NCBI GenBank assembly: GCA_033026295.1
Contig: CM065184.1
Coordinates: 5,068,001 to 5,132,000, forward strand
Length of the DNA stretch: 64,000 nt
Reading direction: 5' to 3'
DNA from: Channa striata
Taxonomy: Eukaryota; Chordata; Actinopteri; Anabantiformes; Channidae
Shown here piece after piece: positions 1-15,005 of the stretch. The position numbers and the translations under genes are program-made. A model generated the notes under the pieces. The model was not told the DNA's origin. It saw only the letters and a list, made by a program, of their open reading frames with translations, and made no database searches. Numbering within the stretch: position 1 is the first letter of the stretch; every line of letters begins with the position of its first letter.

Positions 1-2365
1 GCGGTAATGATCGGTTGCTCTGATTTGTCTCTTATAATGTAAAATGTTCTTCATACTGCATAAACATGAAATAGATTTTACTTGCACCAGTGGAATTTTC
101 AAAAATGTAATCCTCCATCTGTACTTTTACTCTGAAATTGCTGTTTGCAAATGTCAGCAGAGGATTTTCCAAGAACAGAAAAAGGGTCAGTGGTCAATTG
201 CAGTGAGTTTATGAATCACAACACGATGCTTTGACCTATGAATATATACCTTTATAACCTTGTTAAAACTTTCCTAAAAGTTTTCAGATTGAGCATCATT
301 TTGTGAATTACTGCCTCCCACTGGTTAAGTAGTTTCACTGCCTCATTTTTAGCAATCGTGTTTTAAGTTAGCTTTACTCAAAAACAATTAGTTTTTTCAT
401 CCCACAATTACTTCTAAATGTATTAAAACAAGTAAGATCCGCATTTTATGAAAACTGAAAATAGATTAAAAAAAAATATAAGTTAAGATTACTGTAGAAT
501 TTTACAGTGTAGCAGATGAGTAACAAGACCAAATAAGTGCAGATCGTACTTCACTAACCTTATTTGACTGAGCAGTTTTAGGAGTTTTCAAGAGCATGTA
601 ACATGAAAGGCCCAGTTTAATCTGCCGGCGACATCATCTGTGATTTAAAATATGACCACGAATCAGATTTAAGCTGGCAATACATAATTGATATGTAAGA
701 TAATTTTGGAAATGCTTTGATTTACAGTCACATCAATTCGTCTCCTTCAAACTAAATCGGGATGAAAGTTTTTTTTTTTTGCTTTTAATGGTGTTCCTGT
801 CAGATGTGCAGCATGCATTAAAGAGTGATGACGAATCATTTCAACATCTAACATGTACTGTACAAATCTTTTGCCGTATGAGTGGTGACGTTTTGACAAA
901 AACATAAAAGACAAACAGATAAACTTTAATATTTGATAATGTTGATGTTCAAACACAGATGCAGGGGACATGTTGCATATACAGATGGATTCATCAAACA
1001 CACTGGCTCAGACATTTAGATACATACAGATACGTGCTGTGAGTCAGCACAGATGCGACTCTCTTTCTTCAAACAGAGCAGATGCAGATGTGCACATCAG
1101 GCCAGAGCAGTGCACAAAATATACAGCGGAGGAAGTGGTGAAAGCTTTAAACCAGCTGTGCCCTGTGTTTGCTGAAACACACGACGGCTTGTGGAGGAGA
1201 GACTAAAGGTGTTTCGCCGATGGTCAGAGCTCAGTCCAGTAACACAAGTGGCACAACCGTAATACTATTGGACGATATCATAACGGACGCAAAATATACA
1301 AATTAAGGCCCAATTTATTCCTACATGGAGCTGGTGACAAATGGCCCATTTAAAAAAAATACATCTCAACGCGTTCTCTTTGATGTGCTACACTGGAAAA
1401 CCGTTTTCAACACGCTAATCAGAAAAGTTAATTAGTGGTTTTGCTGGATGTGACCTTTTCATTTTTCTTTTCCATATTTCTATTGCAAACACATTGTCGT
1501 GGGGAGTTCATGGTGACCTTTTGGAATGCCACAGAAAAATGTTAACTAGTTTTACAGCCAGGCTCCACAGAAGCTGAATGACAAACTGGTGAGGCACTGG
1601 TGAAGTGAAAAATCAACAGAAAATATTGTGATGTTTTGATACATGTTTGAAAATGATCCCGGATGAAAATTATTCAAAGACAGGGTGATTGTCAAATGTT
1701 AAAACCTAAACATTTTGGATTGATAAAATATTATCTGCTCATTCACATTTTATGTGCCTTAAATTTCTTTGAGGTTTCCAAAGCATTTTTAAATTTTATT
1801 AGTGTACCTCGTTTTATGACTATGTGTTGGAATAATATCTACAATAACTGCAGTATGTAACCAACCAATTTAAACGTTGATAAGAGATGCAGCTTCCACA
1901 GTGTGGCAGCTTTGTTGGTGCTCCTGCTGTGACTGTAGACACAAATAAGCCTCAGCTGAATTCCTGCTATGAGCATCTCCGTTATAATAATCAATTATTT
2001 GTCCAGCACTCACATCCACCCCTCTAATCCAGTTACAGTATGTGCTAATGCACCCAAGTGTGAATCATCAGTTTGCATTTCACATAAGGATAAAAAAGAT
2101 CCTCCAGGTGGATCTTTCTCAGTCTCCACCCGTCCTGCAGATTATTCTTTCATCTGCTGACATCTTGGACTACTGTACGTAGCCGCCTCCGTCACGTCCC
2201 CCGAGCTGTTGCCTATGACGGTTTAATGCAGCAGTTTAGTGATTAACGGAGTTAAGGGGCTTTGATCCAAACGTACTTGACGTTTTAAGTGAAATTTGAC
2301 CCTCAGGTGTCTCTCACGTGTACGTGTGTATGTACACAGTGACACTTTTACCATTTGCCGGAACC
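1..2365. other. Intergenic, nothing recognised
   Basis: AT-rich sequence with only short chance frames. I see no gene, RNA or repeat family. Confidence 0.5.
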
Positions 2366-2535
2366 GATGTGTGTCGGGCGTGGCTCAGGGGGTGGATCAG
2401 GCCGACCGGTAATGATAGGGTTGGCAGTTTGATCCCCAGCTCTCCAGTCCGTGCGTCACAGCGTCCTTGGTGTTCGAGGCTGACACTTGTAAAGTGCTTT
2501 GGGTACCAGGGTTATATAAAACGCAGCCAATACAC
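2366..2535 (+). repeat. tRNA-derived SINE copy, teleost type
   Basis: A head resembling a Pol III A box (gtggctcagggggtggatca) is followed by a degenerate B box (cagtttgatccccagc). A typical fish SINE body and tail come next (aaagtgctttgggtacc, then tatataaaacgcag). It is a single, diverged, non-autonomous copy. Confidence 0.7.
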
Positions 2536-5500
2536 ATAGATGCATAAAGCTTTTTCCCTCCTTCCTTGACATGTAGCACCTATGTGTGGGAGTGTTTATC
2601 ATATGTTTTTTTCTTTTCTTGGCATCTAAAGTCATGAGTGCTAGAAAGTGACGTGTGCAGCACTTTGTGTGTTTCTCGCATTCTGCGTATAATATGGCAT
2701 TTCATTAATATGACCTTGGCTTCTTTTCCTCTTTATGCCTTGGCTGAAAAATATGTATTGTAGATCATGCCTTGAGAATGGGGGTAGTTAAGGTGATCTG
2801 TAAAAAAAAATTGCTTGACCAATAAATCTAAACCCTCCAGTTCTTCAGAGATAAAGGACACATCCTGTGAACACGTCCACAACAAATCCTCCAGCCTCAT
2901 TGCCAACAGTTCATTTGTCCCTGTCCTACCAACCGACAGGATTGTTTGTTGAAATAGTGTCCTCATGTAAGAAGGCAGATCTCTTTTGAAATTGAATTTA
3001 TGTTTTGCACCAGGCACCAAAGTCACCAATTCTGTCACTTACAATCGCACCGAAACAGGATTAAAACTATGCAAACTTAGAAATTTGGCTTGGTTATGAC
3101 ACAATAAGATCCGTGTTGAGTCAGGGTAAAGAAACATGGTCAGAGGTGGTTAGAATGTGATTTTACTTCATTTAACTGATTTGTCACATTACATGTTAGA
3201 ACAAAGCAACTCTCGGTTTTACGCTGGGCTTGAACTTCAGTCTTCAGTCTGTGGGCGAAACGTCTGCTTTGTTCATCCATCAATCCCAGCCAGCTCCTGG
3301 TAAACTGGATCTAATCACCAGGTGACAGTTTTATGTTCACCACAGTTGCTTTGGGTCGCCCACAGTGATACAGTTATGTTTTTTTTTTTTTACCTGGACA
3401 AACAATCTACCAAATCATATTTTACAAAAGGCCCAGTCTCGATTTGCTTCCTATACAAACGTGGCCAATGGGGAGGAGGAGGACAGCAGCTCATCTGGGA
3501 AATCCTCAATAAGCAAGAGGCAGCTGAGCAGGTGAACTCGGCTGAACCGCTGTTCCTCAACATCCATCTGTGGTAAAATCCAACAGAAGGAAAGTGAGGG
3601 AGGCTGGTGAGAATGAACATGCAACAATAGAGCCATTGTTAAAAAACGGGGGGGTTTCTAGAAGATGTGAATATGGCAATTCTGAGAAAATTATGCCTGT
3701 TAGAAAATAAATTAAAGAAAAACAAAGAAATGGAAAAACCAAGACAGATTGTTGCACAGAAACTTACTGAGCTGCACCTTAAAAGTCACCCAAGAAATTG
3801 TATTTGTTTTGTGAGTATATGTAGAAATATATTCACAAATGAATATGAAAATGATGTCTGACAAAATAAACACTTTATTCACTAAAACTGATCTACCCTT
3901 AGCAACTGCAAAGTTCAATTACAATTCATTTCAGTTTCTCATCTATTTTTGTGTAAAAGTTTTAAAACAAATTACAATATTGGTAACTATAGATTATATG
4001 TACTATTACCTTACTACTTATTCAATAAAATAAATAAATATATAATGAAATCCACCTTGTATTTAGAAGTGAAAGTCAGTGTTACTAAAAGGAAAATGGG
4101 ATTTATACAAAGAGAATGACATTGACATGTGCTGGGTGAGGAACAATGAGGGCATCCAACTTTTTATTTTCTGTCATTAGACAGAAACTGGATGCCAGTG
4201 ACAAAAGCTGGCTACATCTTTATCGATTTGTGCATAACCAAAGATTCTGTATCTTACTACAGTTAGTTACCTGGAGCCTGAACTGATGCAGAGGATCAAC
4301 AAATGCAGGTTTTCATGCTCCTCGGTGGACTGTGGTCACTGTGGTATCGCCATAGTTAGTTAAAGCTAAAGCTGCTCGTGTTCGGCCTGTATAATTATCA
4401 TCTTAGTTTAATGTGCTTGCATGATAACATATTTAGTACAGCTGAGGATGATGGTAGTGTCAGCTGGGCAGCTCACAAACCCAGCTATTGGCAAATCCCG
4501 AAACCCTGTAATATGTCTCTGCACAGTTCTCTAAACGCGTTATTTGGCTCGTATCACTTACGTCAGAGAGGACACAATTTAACATGCACAAACAAAGTTT
4601 AATAGAGCTTTTAGTATTGACCCCGTCAATTAGAATGAGAAGGAATGGAGGCCCAGCAGCCAGGAGTGAAATCCTCCGCAGCCTTGACAGTAGTGTTGGG
4701 GGCTGAGGCTGTGGTGCAGCATAAAGAGACAAACATGAGTCCAGTGGTTTGAATGTTAGGATGATGATGATGATGGTGCACAGCAGAGACAAGGAGCCTT
4801 AGTGGGATAACAGGAAGAGGTGACTGACAGCTGACTAACTGTGAATCAACAACCCGTCTGAAGTGTTTTTCATTAAAATCAAAGGGTGGGTTGTTGCTCT
4901 CTGCTCATCCTGGGGCCGATATAAGAGCTGATCCATCTGAGATGAACAGTTCAAAATTTAATTGAAGTACAAACTCTTTAGGTTTTTAGTTGAGCTGCAC
5001 TGGAATGCAACAAAAGGTGCAAAGATTTTGCTAATTAGACAGGTGTGGTGGATAGAAACTTCAATTATCCAACTTTAAAAGAGGAATATGGACTTTATTG
5101 CCTTTTTTATTTATATTACAACCACCCTTGGACATGATGTTTGGTCAGTGTGAACATCACAATCAGTTAGAGAAGGTGAGGCTTGTTCTCATGTTCTCAT
5201 GGACGCCTGAACATTGTTTTAAGAACGATATGAAAAATGATGCATCTATCCTCTAAGGTGGTGCTGCCTTTGCTCACGAGGCCCAAAACTGCAGAGCAAC
5301 TAGAAAGTTTCTCACAACTTTGAAGGCTTTTCTGTTTTTTTTTTTTTCTACTTCCCTCCTTCTGATTTTAGCCTGCAGGTAAATGAATGAGAGAAGAAAA
5401 ACAAAATCTTCAAATTTTACCACTGGAGAGGGAATTCTACTGCTAAACCATTTTAATGTGGAAATTTCACATATCCTATCCATATCCTAAAATGCATCTG

Positions 5501-8500
5501 AAACAACTTCAAGCCCTAAACGGCATCTGTAGAGTTTATGGTATATGTTTCACATATACCGCATTTCTGAAAGTGGAATTTATTAAGTTTGAAGATTATC
5601 AGTTAATCAAAAATTATGAGGTATCCCATTATAAATGCAAATGAATAAACGGTTGTTGAAAAGTGAAGGAATTTGATGAGATTTACTGGACCTGAGGGCT
5701 TCCAACTGCAGTGAAGCATGGCAAAGACTCAGCAGAGAGAATATTGTGTTTATCCATGTAGGAGGCAAAGACTGTATTTGACTGGGTTATCTCCTTCCCA
5801 CTGGGCATGACAACCCAGAAATCAATAGTCGTACATTACAGGCCATTCAGTGAGTGACAGGGGCCAACAACCAAAAGGTGGATGAGAATGAATCATTTAA
5901 CCAAGGTTGGCATTCAACACTGGCAGATAACGTGCACCCTGTCGGTGGCCGCAGTATCTGAAAACATGTGCCACTATGATGCCGGCAAAAGAAAAAAGCC
6001 AAATACTGTATGTCAATGTGAGGCTGCACATAAAAACATATGTGAATGATGAGAACATTAGTTCCTGGAGCCAATTGAACCTTACAAAAAAGAGAGAAAT
6101 AAAAGAGAGACGAGCTTTGGATACACAGCGTTCTGTCTTTTACTTAACACATCTGAGTTCACACCTGAGGCTAAAGGTATTGACTCGTGTCCAGAGTCAT
6201 TTTGATATGGCTGGTTGCTGCAAGGGGTGGACGCATGCATCATGCATCAAGCATCCAGCATTGTTGTTTCAAACCCAGCGGCTTCAAGGCTCCGTATCCA
6301 TCTCTCGCTAAAGACTCTGATCTTAAGGAAGAGTAAAGACCAAATAAAACATTAGCCTAAATCATGGATGTTTAGCTTCTATATTACTATAAGAGACTAT
6401 TGTGAAAATAATTTGTTTTATATGGGCTAAATGGGATTAGAAAGATTCCCACAGTTATCTTTGTAATTATGTGCACTGACAATATTGCTATAAATCTGTT
6501 CAATTTGTGTTTAATTGAATGACTTTGATGTGAGGCATCCAGTTCCTGTTTGCTTTCTCTGGTACTTATGCAATGTTATGTAATAACAGTTTCCATACAG
6601 GCGTTAATCAGATTAGCTGTATGACGTAACAATCGGAAGCTTTGCTGTTTTTAAAAAGGTTAAAGCATGACGAGCCGGGGAGCATCTCCACAAAAGTAGT
6701 TAATATTAAGTGAGCAAGTCCTTTCAGGTTACAGCGTCCGGTCTGATGGGCATCGAGCTTTGTGTGCCCTGAATACTCTGAACGGCACTTTACAAAAGAA
6801 GAGAGAACGCTGCAACGATCCTGGCTCCGTACAGTCCGGGTTGGTCCATCCCTACACCCCAACACATGCAGTGCAGTATTTTACTCAGACCAAGGTGGAG
6901 GACAGCATCGCAACAAAAAGTATTTGGATTATTGCAGAAAATCCATTGCTTATAGGTCATGATTTTTTTCAAGCTTTAAACAGCTGCAAGAAGTTCTCAG
7001 TTACTGTTGGACTATAAAGGAAACAGCTGTGGTTACAGGACTTCAGCAACACCTTTACTAAACTTTACAGCATTTCTCTCTTCAGCCTTTCTTCCCAAAT
7101 AAAGCTGGTGATGGCGAGTTCTAATCTTAACAGGGATGTAAAGACGGACTAATGAGTAGACGAGTCCCGGGGTTCAGCGTCATGGCCGTTAATGTTTCTG
7201 ACAACATGTTAACAACCATCCCATTTAACACACGTGCAAGCTCAAAAATGTTGTGTGTGGGGTTTCTACCGATTCGTTTTATGTCGGAAAATGAAATGTG
7301 AAAATCTTGTAATCTTGTGCTGCAGACAATCTTTTAAAATTACTAGTCAAAACCCATGGACAAGGAAACCAAGGGCAAATATGTGGACTGGTTTTCAGGT
7401 TGTGGGACTCTTTGTAGTACAAGACTCTATTAGTTCACAGCCAGGCAGCAAATTGCTTTGACTTGTGATTTTTGTAAGCGTTAGGAAAATGTTTCTTTTT
7501 TTCTTTTTACTTTTGATGCACTAAACTTCTGCAAGACTGTGAGACCATTTTCCAAATGCCTTTGTGCTACATTGTCTTGATGTTTAACAGAAGCAAAAAC
7601 AAAAGTTCACTCAGGTCCCATAAATCCCAAGCCATTTGCCCTAAACACTAAATCTATTGTTCTCTTCTCTTTACACCTTGTTTCTTTGCAGCCTTCCCCT
7701 TTATAGTGGCGTGTTTTATTTATCGCTGTTGAGAGTAAGACACGGGCTCTGTATCGTGTTTGCTAAATCACTGGTGAAGGACGGCAACAGTAAAGCCTCA
7801 GGGAAGAAAGAATTAAACCAGTCAAGACTGGCCGCCGAAGTTTGTATTCATACTCGCACACGCCTCACGTAGCACGGCTACGGCTAAAACAAACGTCAGG
7901 CTCGTAGGTGTTTAAGTCGCAGCGTGTTTCCAGTAATCAGGCTTGACTTACAGTGGCAGAAAATGGGTTTTAAAGCAGCTGTTGTCAGTGATGCTCATGA
8001 ACATAAATAACATTCTCACGAAACCAGAGGGTGAGAGAAAAATCAGCCCAGTTTTAGTTTAAAAAGATGAAAGATCAGAGTCGTGGACCTTTTGATTCCA
8101 CTTGACAGGTTCACACCAAAACTACACTAAACTGAGCTGTGCAACATCCAAGGAATAAACACCGACGTGTCGGATTATAGAGACATTTTACTGCAACATG
8201 GGGCAGTGCAAAGAGCTGCGAACACACAATGAAGCCCGACGCTCCCAGTGAGGAACAGCATCTCGAACCGTCTCTTATTCCTGCCCTCGTGTTAATTATT
8301 TTTATGGTAAACTGCCTTTGGCAACGTGTAAGCCTTTTCCAATGATATCTGGGAAGAAATTGACTACTAAATCTTACAAAAGCCGGCACAATTAAGCAAA
8401 ATCTCTTTTTTTCTAATTATAGATACTAATCTGATGAAGTAATATGATGCAGCAGTTTCACTGATGATCCAGTAATGAAACAAACTATTAGAATTAGAAC

Positions 8501-10040
8501 GGTTCCACTAACACTACTCCATTTCTATTTGCATAGTCCACATTGGCACACTATTGTTTACCTCATTACAGTCATTACTTAACTACTGGGCTGTGATAAT
8601 TCAGCTCCTGTCACCATGAAATTGGTGCAGAATTTAATGCTGCTTGCCAAACAAACTATATTAAATTAATGATTTTTTTGCAAGAAATTTAACAAAAATA
8701 ATAACTTTACCTTCACTGGCCTGTTGGCAGAGTTTGACAAATATGCATAATTATCAGGCAACATTTTTATCACTTGAGATAGTGGAAGTCAGTTTGATTA
8801 TTCGGTACACAACCAGCCTTGTGGCATGTGTTGATCCTACATCCCTGTGACCATTCAATTACCTGCATGAGTGAAAGACAGCATTGATCTGTACAGGTGA
8901 GTTAGAAGGGCTTTGTATCACTCACAATCAAGAATCACATGTCACTCATATGCTTATTAAGTTTATGGAAAAGTTGTTAAGTAGCTACACATCATTACTA
9001 GCTGTTAAACATGAGCAAAAGTCGTGTCTCTATTATTTTGTAGGTACCAAACAGGCTGTTGTGCATTAGCACCTGGTTCCACTTGCTGGATTGGAACACG
9101 GCTAAACGTGAAGTGTATGTGCCCTGAGACAGACTGGAGTCAGATCTCTGCTCATGTCATACTCATTGTCCATTTTGTGCAGATACAAAATAGTGGAAAA
9201 GACAAGTGGAGGGGCCCAGATGAGTCACAATGAGAAGAAAAATAGACCCAGAGCTGTAACACACATGCTTCACAAAGTCTGTCATTAAAATGTCAAAACC
9301 TGTAATTTTAAGATTTTGCTTTGTTGAATATTTACAGACTCCATGTTTTCTTCTATGGACTCTCCTATGTAGCCCAGCTCAGTGTAACAGTCTGTTCATA
9401 CTGCAGACGTGTCACAGTGGAAAAAGCACAGATGTCACTAATGACGTTAACAACCGCTCTGAATTTCTCTGGTGGAGACGTCTTCCTGTGAGATCGACAG
9501 TGAGAGTAGCCCTTTGTCTTGTAGGCTTCATCTGTCCCACTTTTTGTCCTAATGAAGACACTTCTGTTTTTTCCAGCTTTAAAAAAATGGATGGCAACAT
9601 CCCAAATTTCCACACAGTGCAAAACAATAAATCAAACAACTTATCCCTGTAGACTTGTGTGGAGCCTGGCACAGCTCAGCATTTGGTCTGCTTGCATCTC
9701 TCAGGTGTGTTGCATCAGTGGCCAATCAGAACTCGTGCTAACTGTCCAAAGTCTTCTTATACAAGCGGAATGGGATTTTGCAATGTTGCAGCGAGAAAAA
9801 CACCAGTAAAAACACTGAAATGAAAGACGACCGATAGCTTTTTCTTCGTATAACCAGCCCGATAAATATTTCTAGACTGAGAGCCATGAATAGACACATT
9901 GTAGTGTACTGTAGTGAAAAAGAAGGAAAGACACAAACTCACAGTCAAAACTGAGAGAATATCTTGCTCCACTATGACGACACCTTCACCCTAATAATTC
10001 CCTGCTGGGTGGGTTAAGATACATTTTCAATGCAATCAAG
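2536..10040. other. Intergenic or intronic, nothing recognised
   Basis: No supported exon. A minus-strand open frame at 2733-3038 and others of 60-110 codons have no family likeness. If the exon at 10131 is real, this would be its first intron. A small hairpin (GGTATATG arms) lies at 5540-5560. Confidence 0.45.
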
Positions 10041-10130
10041 ACATCAGCGGGACGCCCGTGTCCGATGTCCTCTTACCGTTTGTGCACCACAGTGTCGCTG
10101 CTCTTCAGCCCGTGCTGCTGCTGCGCTTAC

Positions 10131-10185
10131 CGTGACGATTCACATGTTCCAACAACATCCAGGAAATACCCGAGCCATCAGCCAT
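10131..10185 (-). CDS. Candidate first coding exon of an unidentified minus-strand gene
   Basis: In a locally CpG-rich patch (about 10040-10270), an ATG with A at -3 and G at +4 opens 18 codons, MADGSGISWMLLEHVNRH. The frame then reaches a consensus donor, CACG|GTAAGC, leaving phase 1. Without splicing it stops eight codons further on. A second GTAAG donor lies 54 bases downstream at 10076-10072. The next exon should lie to the left, within 1-10000 or beyond the window, but I could not find one. I do not recognise the peptide, and it may be chance. Confidence 0.35.
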
Positions 10186-10270
10186 CTTCGGCTAAACATC
10201 ATTTAACTCGTTGATGAGAGCGACTCACACTTTTCTACGGAATAGACAGTGAGCGCTTAAAACGGCATTT

Positions 10271-13200
10271 TTCTTTCACACCTTGCTGCCGAGCTCGAAC
10301 AAATAATAGTGAAGCAGTTGCTTTGCGGTGAAGACTGCAGCTGTCTCAAAGGTCTAAATGCTCCCTGGCAGTCCTGGGTAAATTATTCTTGTCTGTACCA
10401 GCTTTGGGACTCGGTTGGGGACACTGGGAGCCTAAAAACTGCAGTGAGGAAGTGCAGCTTGTGATACATCATAATGCAAACTGCCTGGCCGAGTTAGCAG
10501 CACACTCAATTTCAGGTTTCAGATTTGGTATTCACAGCCTACAGTACCAAACAGAGTTTGGGCGAGTGACGCTATTCAGCACAAGGCCTGAGGTGTTCGG
10601 GTGTGCAGCTGTCTCGAGTTGTTTAGTTGGGAGATTGGCGGCTGTTGCTGGAAAGCAGAGAGCGCTTCAGCAGGGAGACAACAGTGACGGCCCACGCTCA
10701 CCTATCACAAACTGTGTTTCTGTGGCCGATTCCTCGCTGTAGTGACTGCCAGCAGGACTCAATCACACATTTATTCAACTAATGGACTGACGGCACTATC
10801 CATGCGGGACTGTTGTGAATATACAGCCAGAGACACAGAGAATCCTCTGGAGGCAGAGCGAGGACTTGAGCCGTGCTGAAACAGTCCATTATGTCCCTAT
10901 AGACTCACTGCACTGTAACCACCTCCCATTACTTACTGTGGCGCCCGCTAACCCATCATTACCACCCCAGCACCGCATCGGCGTGTCTGTCAGCCACAGA
11001 CTGGGCGACGTGCCGCTTTTTGTTTGGGAAATGGAAATGGAAATTAAATGATAAATGGAAATAGGTTGATTTCACTAATTGGTACGTCTGGTTGCTAATT
11101 TCTTATTATCTCTGCAGAGTAATTATCAGAGAGGACTCGTGTTTTCCTGCGTAGGTGGAGTTGAACATGTTGCCAACAAGAGCTGACAAAAAAATGCATT
11201 TCACCTACGACTTTAACTTGTGTACATATACTCTGCTATCGGTTATGACATCCACCTTCACCAGTGTCCAAACCAGTGATTCATCACAGGTTTGATGAGT
11301 CATGCACTCACAGTTTAACTGCAAGGCCATTAATCAGCCTTTGACATTATGTTAATGTGAAAACACACACTGATGCATTACATATATGCATATCTCAGAG
11401 TAGTAAATGCTTTATGGGGCTGCCCCTCGAGTGCACTTTGATTAATATCTACAATTATAGATTCATAATAGGTCTGAATTAATATCTTTATAATAGGGCT
11501 GAAAAAAGACATGGAATAAAGGACTGGTTCAGCATTTTTAGGAATTTACATTGTGCTGCATTTTCATTTTTCCTGTGGAGAGGAGGACGCGAGGATGAAC
11601 AGGGGTTTAACTTAGCTTAGCATCAACGCTGGAACAAGGGGAAACAGGAAGTCTGGCTCTGTCAACAGTGGCACAGCTCACCTACCTCTAAAGCTCACTA
11701 AAAAAATATATTTTTCTATTTTATCTGTTTCTTGCCAAAAGTTGCCAGACATCTGCTGAAGTTTCCAGTCTTTGCACCAAGCTAATTGGCTGCCGCTTGT
11801 ACATTTCCCACACAAATGTGGGAGTGCTATCAATTTTTTCATCTAACAAACCAAGTAGACATATATTCCCCCCAAAAATTACTTCTTTACCTCAGCAATA
11901 AAATACACAGAATACAAAAGAATAATTCTCTTTTCAAGTGTCTAAGGCTTTTAGCTGCAGGGATAAGATCGCTACTCCAAATTCTGCAGTCCCCGAATAT
12001 TCATCTTACAGCGATGCTCACAATGCGTCTGGGAGTTTACGGCGAAGTCACGGAGGCACCTGCACTTCTCAAACGCTGCTGCAAATAACCGACTCGTCGC
12101 TGATGCTTCATACATCACAGAGTTTAAGTGCTGCTGTGACCTAGGCATCACTCACCCGCCCACACGCACATCACCAACAGACGTGAAGACGCCGTGAAAC
12201 ATAACTCCATGCGTGTCGAAGACAAAGGCCATATTATTCCGGGGCACTGTACTGTATGAGCCCGGAGAATGGGTGGGTTACTAGATGGTTGCCTGTAAGG
12301 GCCGAACCTTTTCATGTGCTGGTGTGAGCTTAACCTTATCGGTTCTTAATGCCTAAAACATTAAAAACCCTAGAAGGAAAAAACCCCTTTTCATCAGAGC
12401 TCTGTAAAACATAATGACCGCAGTAATGTAATAATTTAGTTTTTTATGCCTTCAACAAAATTTGTAGCTTTTTTAAACATTTTGGCCTTGGAAGTGACTT
12501 TTTGCAGGCTATTTACTTTCCCTTACATTACTGTAGAGCACCCGTTTTTAAGCGGAGTGCTCAGGGGTTATGTGTGTTTTGTTATTGCTCGGCTTATGAA
12601 TAGATAAATGGAGCAGGAACCACAGTTTATATTCAATGTGTTCACTAGCCACTTAACCGAGTAATGCAGCTCATTTTAATCAATTTATTATTTATGATCA
12701 GACAAAATAAGCAAACTTTGCAAAACAAGCAAACCCATTCTGCTAACGTGCATGTTTTTTGAATGGTAAAACTGATCAATACGACTAATGGCTTTACGGT
12801 TGCATGCGCCTGTTTCACGCGTGCACTGGAATCCTGGAATTCTCCTGACTTTGTCCAGAGGGGGTGTGTGTGAGAACGCTCTCAACATATGTACATGTGC
12901 TGGGGTATAATGTTGTGCCTCCTGTGCGTGACTGAACTCGAGAGATTCTCCCACGAGGACAGTTCTCACTCCAACGACCTTCTGCTGTGCATCAATGAAA
13001 CACAACCCCGAACGATGCCCACAGCCGATTTCTCCCGACATTATTCATGCGTGAAACTGTGCAGTAACCCTTGGCTGCAGATCCCCAGACTCTGCCCTCG
13101 TCAGTCTGTGATTCATGCACAACCTGTGTGCAGATCATCATGAATGTGTGAGAAACAATGATTCAAAGGGTGACAATGTTTCATCAGTGGGAAATATTTC

Positions 13201-14879
13201 ATGTGGCCTGACGTGATATGTCACACAGCCTGTAAGCTTTACCTGGCGAGGCTTCAAAGCCAGAATAAGCCACGCTTGCCTTTGGAGATATTGATGAAGG
13301 ACAGATTTATAGAGATGGATTATCATAAATATTTGGAAACTGTCTTCACCTGACCCTGAAACTCACCATGGCGACTGGGGATTCCTCAGTTCCAGTGTCG
13401 GGTCAGAGAGTGTCACAACCAGGGCTCAACACAGCTGTTTGAGAGACTGAGATTCACCTATTTTCTCTGTGTGCGAGACTGTGTCTTCAGTGCAGAGGAC
13501 CATCAGCATGTAATGACTGGAGCTGCAGCTGCTACTCTGAGTTTCTAACGAGTGTAAAAGAGACATTTCTGTGTGTGAAGTCCAACTCGAAGCCTGCTGC
13601 ATTTTAGTGATATCTTCACTGTGCAGCATTTGGTGCTGCAGGATACATCGAGTATAATCCCTCAACAAACTCAAATCATCTGCTTCATAATGGAGCTGCC
13701 AGAACATGTCAACAGACAGTGGCCCAGTTTCATCTCAGCATTGCCAGTGGATCATTAGCTGCTATCACTTTGCAGAAACTCTGTGCTCAAGTTAGAGAGC
13801 ACTTTAAATGGCTGAAGAAGTACTGTTTGCATTTTCATCTTAAACCGGCTCTCCTCTCACTCTAGACACTTGTCAGATTAAGAGGAAATATTCAAATTTT
13901 GTATTTCACGTTCCCAAGCATGATATTTCTCAATGAAACCACGACTGAAAAGGTGGGGTGGAAATCCAGCCGTATTTATTCATGGAACAGGTCAACTGGC
14001 TGCTGGAGAAAAGTGCATTTGAGAGTTTATTGGATGCCCAAAGTTAAATCTAATATAAGATTCCAGCAATTAATTCTCTATTTACTAAGACAATAACAAT
14101 CTTATTTAAGGTTTAACCAGGTGTAATAAACTGCAAAATTAGTTAATAGGCTCTGTTTGAACACAGCTAGGTACAAAAGCATTGGCAGTATTAGAATTAT
14201 CCTGATTATGCTGTGATCAATAATCTTATATTTAACAGGGGCTCCAATGGCAACTTTACTGTTTTTAGTTACTATTAAAGGTCGTGTCTATACCTGTGGA
14301 GCTGGTGGGGACCAAAATCAGATTTAATAAACAAGATTCACATCACAGACTGTAATGTGACATATGACAGAATGGGTCTTTTGGACAAGCTGCCAGTGTG
14401 AAACTTGCTATTTTAGCTCGAATGTAAGGAACAGAATTTACCAATGTGCAAAGTGAGGTCCAATAGGTGCAACGTCAACAGATGCCGAAAGTTTCATGAG
14501 TTGTCTGAAAGGGACAAATGGTTATTAAAGGTGGACAACTACAAAAAAATATTGCTGCCCCATATGTAAGACACTGAAATATGAAATGTTTTCTCACTGT
14601 CACTGTCTTGTATTCAAGTAGCCAAAAATAAATTGGTGCCATTTCAACATTCAACTCTTGCATTGCACTAATTTGCACTGCCACGCACTAATGAAAAACA
14701 TGGTAAGTTAAAATTATTCTAGAGAAGGTATTTTTCAGCTAATTGGCTTCTATAATGACACTTGCAGACAGTTTTTCATGAGAGCACCACAAACTAAAAC
14801 CTTTAGGTTGTCAAGGAAAGGCCCTCAAGATAAAAACTAGTGCACGTTGCAGATGTAATGAAGAAGCAGCTTTATTCCT
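10271..14879. other. Intergenic, nothing recognised
   Basis: Short frames only, including a plus-strand 117-codon frame at 10389-10742 with no recognisable domain. Confidence 0.5.
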
Positions 14880-15005
14880 CACTATACATATTTGCACATA
14901 CGTGTTACAATGAGATTCGTCCTCTGCATTTAACCCATCCTCAGGAGCTGGTGCTGGGTGTTTCACTCAGGGACACACAGGATGGGTAGACTGGGGATGT
15001 TTTTT
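14880..15005 (+). repeat. Diverged fish interspersed repeat
   Basis: The stretch tcctctgcatttaacccatc, followed by cctcaggagctggtgc and tcactcagggacac, matches the core of a very common teleost interspersed repeat. The ends are not clear. Confidence 0.6.

Noticed and set aside
2733..3038. A minus-strand 101-codon frame containing LAMRLEDLLWTCSQ
   Set aside because: It looks mildly protein-like and has an acceptor-like tract inside, but there is no matching donor, partner exon or recognised family.
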